Positions 24,855 through 32,259 of a DNA stretch of 32,259 bases are shown piece by piece; position 1 is the stretch's first letter; each line of letters opens with the position of its first letter. The notes under the pieces were generated by a model. The model had not been told where the DNA came from. It was given only the letters and a program-made list of their open reading frames with translations, and made no database searches. Made by a program: the position numbers and the translations under genes. Source of the DNA: JAANXG01 sp049583715 (GTDB lineage Bacteria > Pseudomonadota > Gammaproteobacteria > Arenicellales > JAANXG01); the NCBI GenBank assembly GCA_049583715.1, contig JBAUWJ010000214.1:1-32259 (forward strand), written 5' to 3'.

Positions 24855-25649
24855 ATGAATCCGCCTACCCGTAATCCCGTACAGGCCGCCTATCTCGACC
24901 TGTTGAAGCGTAGTCTGGTCAATTGGATATACCACGACATCGAGCGGCATGAACTGCTGAGGCTTGGCGAATACTCCCTGGCAAAACGTCTGCCCTTCGA
25001 TACGGCCCTGCGGCGAACCGGTCATGACTACTCCGTGCAGGCCCACACGCTCGTGGGCCTCGAGCGGCTCGACAATATCCAGTACTGCGTCGAAACGGTC
25101 TTATCCGAAAACATACCCGGCGACCTCATCGAGACCGGTGTATGGCGCGGCGGCTGCTGTATTCTCATGCGTGGTTTGTTGAAGGCATACGGGGTCGAGG
25201 ATCGTACCGTCTGGGCTGCGGATTCGTTCCAGGGCCTCCCGAAACCGAACGAGCAGCAATACCCCGCCGACAAGGGGAGCAGGTTTCACGAACTGGACGA
25301 GATTGCCGTGCCTCTCGAGAGCGTCAAGGACATCTTCGAACGCTACGGGCTGCTGGATGACCAGGTCAGATTCCTGAAAGGCTGGTTTCGAGACACCTTG
25401 CCGAACGCGCCGATCAACGAGCTCGCGGTCCTGCGGCTGGACGGCGACATGTATGAGTCGACGATAGACGTTCTACGCAATTTGTACTATAAAGTATCTC
25501 CCGGCGGGTTCGTCATAATCGATGATTACGGCGCCTATGCCGCCTGTCGCAAGGCGGTCCACGATTTTCGCGATGCGCACGGGGTTTCCGAGCCCATCCG
25601 GGAAATCGACTGGACGGGCGTGTACTGGAGGAAGGGGGTAACTCCATGA
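24855..25649 (+). CDS. TylF/MycF-type O-methyltransferase
   Basis: The protein is 264 residues from ATG 24855; TTG 24849 is also possible. It has the Mg-dependent macrocin O-methyltransferase family signature: motif I as DLIETGVWRGG (90-100), WAADSFQGLP (120-129), LRLDGDMYESTIDVL (193-207) with metal ligand Asp 196, and GGFVIIDDYGAY (217-228) with Asp 223 and 224. Family members methylate sugar hydroxyls of antibiotics or glycans. No macrolide genes surround it. Its TGA overlaps the ATG of the ABC-transporter binding-protein gene (ATGA at 25646-25649), so it is the first gene of that transport operon. This is an unusual pairing. Confidence 0.9.
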   Translation: MNPPTRNPVQAAYLDLLKRSLVNWIYHDIERHELLRLGEYSLAKRLPFDTALRRTGHDYSVQAHTLVGLERLDNIQYCVETVLSENIPGDLIETGVWRGGCCILMRGLLKAYGVEDRTVWAADSFQGLPKPNEQQYPADKGSRFHELDEIAVPLESVKDIFERYGLLDDQVRFLKGWFRDTLPNAPINELAVLRLDGDMYESTIDVLRNLYYKVSPGGFVIIDDYGAYAACRKAVHDFRDAHGVSEPIREIDWTGVYWRKGVTP

Positions 25650-27277
25650 AGACCAATGAAAAAGAAGCCGGCAGGCTGATGCGCGAGCGTGATGTGGACT
25701 CCCTGAGGCGGCTTTACCGGAACGGGGGGATGACGCGTCGAGAGTTCGTCTCGGCGTTGGTCAATCTGGGAATCGGGATCAGCGTGGCGGGCACCATCGT
25801 GGCCGGTACCCCGGTGGTCGAGGCGGCAACGCCCAGGCACGGCGGCCACGTGCGGGCCGCGGGCGGCACCCAGGGCCCGGACGACACACTCGACCCCGCG
25901 AAGTTCAAGAGCTCCATCGATTACTGCCGCGGGGAGCAGTTCTACAACGGGCTGACCCGCATCAACGGGAAGCTGGAGGCGGAGGGCGAGCTCGCCGAAT
26001 CCTGGGAGCCGGACCCCAGCGCGCAGGAATGGACCTTCCGGCTGCGCAAGGGTGTCGAGTTCCATAACGGCAAGTCTCTCGAGGCCGCGGACGTGATCTA
26101 CTCGATTCGCCGGATTCTCGATGGTTCCGTCGCGTCGGGTGCCAGGGTGCTGGTCAAGCAGATCAAGGAGATCAAGGCTGACGACAAGAACACGGTCCGT
26201 TTCAAGCTCGCCGATCCGAACGCTGATTTCCCGATCGTGCTCGGCCTGCATAACCTGAAGATCCTGCCCGACGGCTGGACCGACTTCTCGACGGCGATGG
26301 GCACGGGGCCGTTCACCGTCAAGGAGTTCAAACCCGGTGTGCGCTCCGTTGGGGTGCGGTTTACAAACTACTGGGACGACGACAAGCCCTATCTGGATGA
26401 GATCGAGTGGTTTGCGATATCCGACCCGGTCGCCCGAATCAACGCCCTTCTCGCCGGCGACGTTCAGCTATTGGGTGGCGTCGACGCCGAGGCCGCGCCC
26501 ATGGTCGAGCGCGCGCCCGGAGTACGCCTGGTAACCACCCCCTCCGGCCAGTTCGTCGAAATGGTGATGATGTGCGACCGGCCGCCGGGTGAGAACGACG
26601 ATTTCCGAACGGCGATCAAATACCTGATGCAGCGCGAAGACGTGGTCAAGCGGTTGTTCCACGGCCATGCACGCATCGGCAACGATACCCCCATCGCGCC
26701 GTCCGATCCCTTCTACTGCGACGATATCCCGATTCGTCCCTTCGATCCGGACAAGGCCCGCTTCCATCTCAAGAAGGCCGGCATGGAGGGGGCGAACGTC
26801 CAAGTATTCTCCGCGCCCGGCGCCGGCCGGGGGGCAACCGAGCTGGCCCTCATGGTCCGGCAGGCGGCCTCCAAGATCGGGTTGAACGTGGAAGTCAAGC
26901 AAGTGCCCAGCGACGGATACTGGAGCACCACCTGGATGCACCAGCCCATCTTCATGGCGGGCTGGAATCCGCGGCCGACCGCGGACATCATGCTCACGCT
27001 TGCCTTCAAGTCGGACTCGCCGTGGAACGAAACCCATTGGCACAACGACCACTTCGACGAGCTGCTGAAGCGCGGCCGCGGCGAGCTCGACCACTCGAAA
27101 CGTAAACAGATCTACTGCGAGGCTCAACGCCTGATCCACGACACGGGTGGCTGTGCCCTGCCGGCCTTCTTCGACTATGTGGATGGTATGTCCGACAAGG
27201 TGAAGGGCTTCGAGAAGATCCCGCTCGGCCCGCTGGCGGCCGGCCAGTGGCCGAAGCAGATCTGGCTGGAAGGTTGA
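25646..27277 (+). CDS. Dpp/Opp-type ABC transporter substrate-binding protein with Tat-like signal
   Basis: This is a 543-residue family 5 solute-binding protein. A 28-residue hydrophilic N-terminal extension precedes a twin-arginine signal: TRREFVSALV (Arg 31-32), a hydrophobic core to about 55, and a likely cleavage after VEA (residue 60). The body carries the family signatures ELAESWEPDPSAQEWTFRLR, GVEFHNGKSLEAADVIYSI and TAMGTGPFTVKEF. The C-terminal DETLKR-like region is HNDHFDELLKRGRGELD. It should bind peptides or other ligands such as opines, nickel-ligand complexes or glycosides in the periplasm; the ligand cannot be read from sequence. It is translationally coupled to the TylF-type gene and followed after 28 bp by the first permease. 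Confidence 0.93.
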   Translation: MKTNEKEAGRLMRERDVDSLRRLYRNGGMTRREFVSALVNLGIGISVAGTIVAGTPVVEAATPRHGGHVRAAGGTQGPDDTLDPAKFKSSIDYCRGEQFYNGLTRINGKLEAEGELAESWEPDPSAQEWTFRLRKGVEFHNGKSLEAADVIYSIRRILDGSVASGARVLVKQIKEIKADDKNTVRFKLADPNADFPIVLGLHNLKILPDGWTDFSTAMGTGPFTVKEFKPGVRSVGVRFTNYWDDDKPYLDEIEWFAISDPVARINALLAGDVQLLGGVDAEAAPMVERAPGVRLVTTPSGQFVEMVMMCDRPPGENDDFRTAIKYLMQREDVVKRLFHGHARIGNDTPIAPSDPFYCDDIPIRPFDPDKARFHLKKAGMEGANVQVFSAPGAGRGATELALMVRQAASKIGLNVEVKQVPSDGYWSTTWMHQPIFMAGWNPRPTADIMLTLAFKSDSPWNETHWHNDHFDELLKRGRGELDHSKRKQIYCEAQRLIHDTGGCALPAFFDYVDGMSDKVKGFEKIPLGPLAAGQWPKQIWLEG

Positions 27278-27305
27278 GCGGCGTTGAACCGATAGTGCCT
27301 GCCGA

Positions 27306-28274
27306 GTGCTTCGCCTGATCCTGCGCCGGTTGGGCCTGGGCGTTGCCACGCTCTGGCTCGTGTCCGTGTTCATCTTCGCGGGCACGGAGATCCTCCCCGG
27401 TGACGTCGCCCAGACCATGCTGGGTCGAACGGCCACCCCGGAAGCCCTTGCCGAGCTCCGGCAGCAACTGCACCTGGACGAACCGGCGATTCAGCGATAC
27501 GGGAGCTGGCTGGCCGGTTTCGCAACCGGTAATCTGGGCGTCTCGCCGTCGAGCGGCAGGAGCATTGCCGGCATCATTGCCGACCGGTTCCCGAATACCT
27601 TGCTGCTCGCGTCACTGACGGCGCTCTTCGCCGTGCCCCTGGGACTCGCGCTCGGGCTGCTCGCCGTGATACATGCGCGCGGCAGACTCGACCGTTTCAT
27701 CACCATATTCTCATTGTGCACGATTTCGGTACCCGAGTTCTTCGTAGCCGCCGCTCTCGTGCTGATTCTGGCGGTCCACCTGCACTGGGTGCCGGCGGTT
27801 GCATACATCACCGAGTTCGGGTCGATCGGCCACCTGCTGCGTTCGCTGGCGATACCCATACTGACTCTGTCCTTCGGCGTGATGGCCTACCTGGCCCGGA
27901 TGACGCGGGCAGCCGTTCTCAACGTGATGGAATCGCCGTACGTCGAGATGGCGATCCTCTCCGGAGTGCCGCGCGGCCGGGTGGTTTGGCGCCATGCCCT
28001 GCCAAATGCTCTGGGGCCTATCGTGAACGTGATCGCGCTGAGCCTCGCGTCCCTGATCAGGGGTACTGTGGTGGTCGAGGTCATGTTCGCTTATCCGGGG
28101 CTTGCCAAGCTGACGGTGGACGCGGTGTCCCTCAGGGACATGCCGCTCATACAAGCCTGCGCCATGATCTTCTCGGCCGTGTATATCCTGCTGCTGATGT
28201 TCGCGGACGTCCTCGCGATCCTGGCCAATCCCCGCCTGAGGCATCCAGCGCAGGAGGCCACTGCGTGGCGGTGA
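27306..28274 (+). CDS. DppB-type ABC transporter permease
   Basis: The protein is 322 residues, beginning at GTG 27306 with the family-typical MLRLILRRLGLGVATLWLVSVFIFAGTEILPGD. There are six predicted membrane helices. Between helices lies the DppB signature SSGRSIAGIIADRFPNTLLL, and the EAA cytoplasmic loop is EMAILSGVPRGRVVWRHALPN. The end, GLAKLTVDAVSLRDMPLIQA, is also conserved. It pairs with the DppC-type permease to form the membrane channel. The last ten bases overlap the next gene. No strong Shine-Dalgarno is present; coupling to the upstream gene is probable. Confidence 0.93.
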   Translation: MLRLILRRLGLGVATLWLVSVFIFAGTEILPGDVAQTMLGRTATPEALAELRQQLHLDEPAIQRYGSWLAGFATGNLGVSPSSGRSIAGIIADRFPNTLLLASLTALFAVPLGLALGLLAVIHARGRLDRFITIFSLCTISVPEFFVAAALVLILAVHLHWVPAVAYITEFGSIGHLLRSLAIPILTLSFGVMAYLARMTRAAVLNVMESPYVEMAILSGVPRGRVVWRHALPNALGPIVNVIALSLASLIRGTVVVEVMFAYPGLAKLTVDAVSLRDMPLIQACAMIFSAVYILLLMFADVLAILANPRLRHPAQEATAWR

Positions 28275-29167
28275 GCAAGGAGCAATCCGGGAACGGCGCG
28301 ACGGGACCTTCCCCGGACGGCCGGGCCGCCCGCGCCCCGCGGCGGCGCATCAAGTTATCACCGACCGCGTGGATCGGTGTCGTCATCGTATCGATCATGG
28401 TGTTCATCGCCGTCTTCGGGCCGTTGATCGCCCCCTATTCCGAGTCGGACATGCTGCCCGACGGCAGCTTCGCGTCGATCAGTGCGGAGCACTGGCTCGG
28501 TACGGACTACATAGGCCGCGACGTGTTTTCCCGCATCCTCTACGGTGCTCGCGTCACTCTCGGCTTGTCGTTCCTTGCGACCCTTCTCGCTTTCACCGTG
28601 GGAACGTTCTTCGGCTTGACCGCCGCCACTTCCCGGCCTTTCCTGGACGCGGTGATCAGTCGCTTCTATGACATCGTCCTCTCCATACCGAGCGTCATGC
28701 TTGCCCTGGTGGCGATCGCCGCGCTGGGCACGTCGGCCACGGTGCTCATCGGAACGATCGGCCTGATCTACTCCTCCAACGCGTTCCGGATATCACGTGC
28801 CCTGGCGATGGATATCAAGGTCATGGATTTCGTGGAGGCGGCGCGCGCCCGCGGCGAAGGCCGTCTATGGATAATCACCCGGGAGATCTGGCCCAATGCC
28901 ATGGTCCCGTTGCTCTCCGAGCTCGGCCTGAGGCTGGCCTATTCGATTCTTGCGATAAGCGCCCTCAGCTTCCTGGGCCTCGGTGTTCAGCCACCGACCG
29001 CAGGCTGGGGCGTCATGGTGCGTGAAAACATGACCGGGATGATGTTCGGAGCGCCGGCGGCCCTGGCGCCGGCCTTCACCATCGCCCTTTTGACCATCAG
29101 CATCAACCTGATCGTCGACGACATATCGTCGAAATACGGCCGGGACATCTCAGAGGCTCCGCACTGA
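28265..29167 (+). CDS. DppC-type ABC transporter permease
   Basis: The protein is 300 residues from GTG 28265, supported by AGGAGG at 28252-28257 with seven-base spacing and a ten-base overlap with the upstream permease; GTG 28271 is an alternative. The N-terminus is a basic, Ala/Arg-rich tail. Helix 1 starts at SPTAWIGVVIVSIMVFIAVF. The family motif HWLGTDYIGRDVFSRILYGAR follows, then the EAA loop VEAARARGEGRLWIITREIWPNA and the closing SFLGLGVQPPTAGWGVMV. All are standard for DppC/OppC. It should form the heterodimeric channel with the adjacent DppB-type protein. Confidence 0.94.
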   Translation: MAVSKEQSGNGATGPSPDGRAARAPRRRIKLSPTAWIGVVIVSIMVFIAVFGPLIAPYSESDMLPDGSFASISAEHWLGTDYIGRDVFSRILYGARVTLGLSFLATLLAFTVGTFFGLTAATSRPFLDAVISRFYDIVLSIPSVMLALVAIAALGTSATVLIGTIGLIYSSNAFRISRALAMDIKVMDFVEAARARGEGRLWIITREIWPNAMVPLLSELGLRLAYSILAISALSFLGLGVQPPTAGWGVMVRENMTGMMFGAPAALAPAFTIALLTISINLIVDDISSKYGRDISEAPH

Positions 29168-29170
29168 CCC

Positions 29171-30985
29171 ATGAGCGAGCTGTTGCATGTCAGCAACCTG
29201 TGCGTGGACGCGGTGTCCGACGAGGGACGCACGCGGATCGTCAAGGAGGTGTCTTTCTCCGTCAACAAGGGCGAAGTGCTGGCGTTGATCGGCGAATCCG
29301 GATCCGGGAAGACGACGATCGCCCTCGCCACGATGGGCTACGCCCGTTCCGGGTGCCGCATCAGCGGCGGCAAAGTGATGCTGGGCGGAGCCGACGTGTT
29401 GTCGCTGGACCCCAAGAGCCTGCAGCGCCTGCGAGGCCGGCGCATCTCCTACCTGGCCCAGAGCGCGTCCGCCACGTTCAATCCGGCCCTGACCATCGGC
29501 GAGCAGGTGACGGAATCGGCGATCCTGCACCGTGTCCTCTCACGCACACAGGCCCGTCGCCGGGCACTGGAGCTGTATGAACGGCTGGACCTCCCCGATC
29601 CGCAACGCCTGGGCGACCGGTTCCCCCATCAGGTGAGCGGCGGCCAGCTTCAACGGCTGATGGCGGCCCGTGCCATGTGCAGCGGTCCCGAGCTTCTGCT
29701 GCTCGATGAGCCCACGACCGCCCTCGACGTCACCACACAGATAGAAGTGCTGGCAGCGTTCAACGAGCTCATTCGCCAGTACGGAACGGCGGCCATTTAC
29801 GTGACGCACGACCTCGCGCTGGTGGCGCAGATCGCCGACCGGATCGTCGTCCTGTCGGACGGCGAGGTGCGGGAGACGGGCACGGTCGACCGGATCCTCG
29901 ACAGCCCGGCCGATGCCTACACGAAGAAGCTCATGGCCGCGATTCCAAAACCGCCCGCGCGCAGCTCGGCACCGCCGGAGACGACGGTGGGACCGGCTGC
30001 CGGCGAACCCCTCATGGAGGTCCGCGGAGTCAATGCCGGATACGGGCGGGCATCCGGCGGGGACTCGCACGGACTGGTGCTTCACGACGTCGACACAGAC
30101 GTGCCCGCCGGGTCCGTGGTCGGCGTCATCGGCGAATCGGGCTGTGGAAAGAGCACCCTGGCCCGCGTCATAGCGGGACTGCTCCCGGCCCGAAGCGGCC
30201 GGATACTTCTCGAGGGTGATCCGCTGCCCTACCGGGTGGAAGACAGAGACAAGAAAGCAGTCAAGGACATCCAGCTCGCCTTTCAAATGGCGGACGTTGC
30301 ACTCAATCCGCGCCATCGCATCCGAGAAATACTCGGGCGGCCCGTCACCCTGTTCCTCGACCTCAAGGGCGAGGGGCGGGACGAGCGCGTCCTCGAGCTG
30401 CTCGATATGGTGGGGCTGCCGCGTGCCATGATCGACCGCTATCCCGGCGAGCTGTCGGGCGGCCAGAAACAGCGGGTCAACCTGGCCCGCTGCCTGGCGG
30501 CCGAGCCCCGCCTGCTCCTGTGTGACGAGGTCACATCGTCATTGGACACCATCGTGGCCGACTCCGTCATCAAGCTGCTGAAACATCTCGGTGAAAAGCT
30601 GAGGCTCTCATACATTTATATCAGCCACGATCTGTCGAGGATGGCGACGCTGGCCGACCACGTCGTCGTCCTTTATGCAGGCCACGTCGTCGAGGCGGGA
30701 CCGACCGGACGCATTCTGGCACCGCCCTTCCACCCCTATACCCGCCTTCTCCTTTCCTCGATTCCGGAGCTACGCAAGGGGTGGCTCGACGACGTGATGA
30801 AGACGCGTACCGCCAGAGCCGGACTGGGGCTTCCCCACGAATCCACTGCCGGATGCCCGTTCTACAACCGCTGCCCGCTCGCGATAAAGGACGTGTGCAA
30901 TACGGAGCAGGTGCCCGTCCGGGAGCCGGCCGGCGAGCATCGGATAGCCTGTCACAGGGAGATCCAGGAGCTCTCGGCCGCGTGA
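29171..30985 (+). CDS. Fused double ABC ATPase (DppD-DppF type)
   Basis: The 604-residue protein carries two complete nucleotide-binding domains. The first (about 1-260) has Walker A GESGSGKTT (41-49), signature VSGGQLQR (155-162), Walker B LLLLDEP with Asp 179/Glu 180, and the H-loop Y-V-T-H-D. The second (about 275-530) has Walker A GESGCGKST (321-329), signature LSGGQKQR (428-435), Walker B LLLCDEVTSSLD with Asp 452/Glu 453, and the H-loop S-H-D. The C-terminal oligopeptide-transporter extension includes AGCPFYNRCP and later cysteines (562, 568, 576 and one near 592), as in Fe-S-bearing DppD/F tails. It starts three bases after the DppC-type stop and completes the importer. Confidence 0.95.
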   Translation: MSELLHVSNLCVDAVSDEGRTRIVKEVSFSVNKGEVLALIGESGSGKTTIALATMGYARSGCRISGGKVMLGGADVLSLDPKSLQRLRGRRISYLAQSASATFNPALTIGEQVTESAILHRVLSRTQARRRALELYERLDLPDPQRLGDRFPHQVSGGQLQRLMAARAMCSGPELLLLDEPTTALDVTTQIEVLAAFNELIRQYGTAAIYVTHDLALVAQIADRIVVLSDGEVRETGTVDRILDSPADAYTKKLMAAIPKPPARSSAPPETTVGPAAGEPLMEVRGVNAGYGRASGGDSHGLVLHDVDTDVPAGSVVGVIGESGCGKSTLARVIAGLLPARSGRILLEGDPLPYRVEDRDKKAVKDIQLAFQMADVALNPRHRIREILGRPVTLFLDLKGEGRDERVLELLDMVGLPRAMIDRYPGELSGGQKQRVNLARCLAAEPRLLLCDEVTSSLDTIVADSVIKLLKHLGEKLRLSYIYISHDLSRMATLADHVVVLYAGHVVEAGPTGRILAPPFHPYTRLLLSSIPELRKGWLDDVMKTRTARAGLGLPHESTAGCPFYNRCPLAIKDVCNTEQVPVREPAGEHRIACHREIQELSAA

Positions 30986-31068
30986 GCGGGGCGAGACGCA
31001 GCGGCCCCGGCAGGTGCGGAAGCGGTTAGCCCGGTTTATCCGTGAGGCAGGCGACCGGGCGTGCTGTA

Positions 31069-32259
31069 TCACACGCTCTGGGAGCTCGGCGTGACTCTCT
31101 TGCCGCTCCCGCGCTCCTGCAGGCGCTCGCACAACACCCGCATCACCGCCAGGCTGGTCTCCGGACGCTCCCGAAGTATGACCTCGAACTGCTTCTGGCC
31201 GATGCACAGCGTTCGTACGTCTCCCGCCGCGATCAAGGTCGCCGCTCGCGGCAACCGGCTGATGATGGCCATTTCGCCCACGCACTCTCCCGGCTTGGAG
31301 CGTCGTGCCAGCTCCACTGCATGCTCGTCGCCGCTCTTGAACAGGACCCGGACCTCGCCGGAGACGATGATATAGAGCTCGTCTCCCGGCTCGCCCTGCT
31401 CCGCCAGCACCTCGCCATCATGGAACAGGCGTTCGTAGGTGATGGACGCCACCTGCTTGAGCTCCGTCGGCGCCAGATCCGCGAACAGCGGGACGCGCTT
31501 CAAGAACAATATCCGCTCCATTACTGAGAGCGTATCGAGTTTCTGCATGGGCTTGTCTCCGTTCAGCGCGTTCGACGCGGCGTCGCGCACGGTCTCGTCG
31601 GGGTCATCATGTGAAAGGGCGGTGAGCGCCGAGGCGATCTCCTCGTCGTTCACGCCACGCGCCGCCAGCGCTGCGCAGGCGCGCAGCCACGGATCGTCAT
31701 CCCGCAGCGATTCCCGCAGCGGGCCCACGTGGTCGACGCGGGCGCTGTCGATCCCCGGCTCCCACAGCCGCAATAGCGGCCGGACCATCTGGCGGTCCGA
31801 CACCGAGTCCAGGAGCTCGACCGCGTTCGCCCCCTGCCCCTGGTCCGAGCTGCCCAGACTGGCAATGGCCGCGTCGAATGCCTCGCGGTCCGCGAGCGTG
31901 CCGAGCAGTCGCAGCGCTCTGATGCCGTAGCGCTCGGCAACATGCTTCACCGAGTCCGCCAGGAGCTGCGCGGCGTCGTCTTCCCGCGCCCAACCCTGAA
32001 GTCGCTGCCACAGATCATGGTAGCTGAGCGCCTGCTTGATTCGCTCGCCGGCGTGATCTCTGATTATATCCGCCTGCGATTCCGCGGGCAGATGCGCCAG
32101 GGACAGTATCGCACCGGCCTCGAGCTTCGGGTCGTCCAGGGCTTTCATGGTCGCATCGAGCGCGTCAGCCCCGAATGTCCCGAGGGATCTGGCCACTGCT
32201 TCCCGCACGGACCGGTCATCGTCTCCCAACGCATTCACCAACGCGCCGGGGCACTGCGG
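31069..32259 (-). CDS. HEAT-repeat protein with C-terminal cyclic-nucleotide-binding domain, 5' end outside window
   Basis: The frame stays open to the right edge, so the start is missing; 396 residues are visible. The first about 235 residues are helical, with HEAT-like repeats such as DDRSVREAVARSLGTFG and DDPDETVRDAASNALNG. A cyclic-nucleotide-binding domain follows, from VPLFADLAPTELKQVAS to AVMRVLCERLQER. Its phosphate-binding cassette GECVGEMAIISRLPRAATL contains the canonical Glu and the Arg-Ala pair, so cAMP or cGMP binding is plausible. Nucleotide-transporter-like or MFS-like membrane domains precede HEAT-CNB segments in some bacterial proteins, but that region is outside the window. 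The C-terminal tail (GSGKRVTPSSQSV) is short and disordered. Confidence 0.88.
   Translation of the reverse strand, partial: PQCPGALVNALGDDDRSVREAVARSLGTFGADALDATMKALDDPKLEAGAILSLAHLPAESQADIIRDHAGERIKQALSYHDLWQRLQGWAREDDAAQLLADSVKHVAERYGIRALRLLGTLADREAFDAAIASLGSSDQGQGANAVELLDSVSDRQMVRPLLRLWEPGIDSARVDHVGPLRESLRDDDPWLRACAALAARGVNDEEIASALTALSHDDPDETVRDAASNALNGDKPMQKLDTLSVMERILFLKRVPLFADLAPTELKQVASITYERLFHDGEVLAEQGEPGDELYIIVSGEVRVLFKSGDEHAVELARRSKPGECVGEMAIISRLPRAATLIAAGDVRTLCIGQKQFEVILRERPETSLAVMRVLCERLQERGSGKRVTPSSQSV

Noticed and set aside
27716..28264. 5' extension of the DppC-type frame into the DppB-type gene
   Set aside because: It is out-of-frame translation of the upstream permease; GTG 28265 has AGGAGG at ideal spacing.

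Overview
The window is GC-rich, gene-dense DNA from a bacterium that looks proteobacterial. The evidence is the GlxA-type AraC regulator, the Dpp/Opp-type transporter, the QEGLA-motif and YjdF-type proteins, short Shine-Dalgarno sites, and REP/REPIN-like intergenic repeats. I cannot name the genus. No tRNA, rRNA, CRISPR array, transposase or phage gene was recognised. Most genes read as ordinary chromosomal genes in short operons on both strands.

Left part (1-5057). A truncated proline-racemase-family enzyme with the Ser/Cys active-site pair is divergent from a GlxA/AraC-type regulator, which suggests hydroxyproline catabolism. It is followed by a GNAT acetyltransferase, an HD-domain protein whose stop overlaps the GTG start of a family 2 glycosyltransferase, and a convergent SpoIIAA/STAS-like protein.

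Central part (5437-17072). This is the most unusual region. A GAF-GAF-PAS class III adenylate cyclase lies directly upstream of one uninterrupted 1876-residue reading frame. That frame joins a cyclic-nucleotide-binding-like domain, an acyl-activating (ANL) domain, a carrier protein, a membrane region with three left-handed beta-helix (hexapeptide-like) segments, and a complete FMN-dependent 2-hydroxy-acid oxidase domain. A DUF3604 (PHP-like) metalloprotein and a DUF2238/YjdF membrane protein follow. A 72-bp REPIN-like inverted repeat and other palindromes fill the next intergenic stretch.

Right-central part (17484-24567). It holds a QEGLA-motif (DUF1704) putative metallopeptidase and an FHA-class III cyclase on the minus strand. 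These are followed by a zinc-ribbon-like methyltransferase, a second methyltransferase overlapping a nicotianamine-synthase-like gene, a GNAT gene, a dispersed palindromic repeat, and a cupin/JmjC-type Fe(II)/2-oxoglutarate hydroxylase on the minus strand.

Right part (24855-32259). A TylF-type O-methyltransferase gene overlaps, by ATGA, a complete Dpp/Opp-type importer operon: Tat-type binding protein, two permeases and a fused double ATPase. A HEAT-repeat/cyclic-nucleotide-binding protein runs off the right edge.

Two class III cyclases and two cyclic-nucleotide-binding-like domains occur within 27 kb. The domain on the megasynthase lacks the canonical phosphate-binding Arg, while the one on the HEAT protein keeps it. 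A simple cAMP-to-megasynthase circuit is therefore attractive from gene order but is not proven by the motifs.
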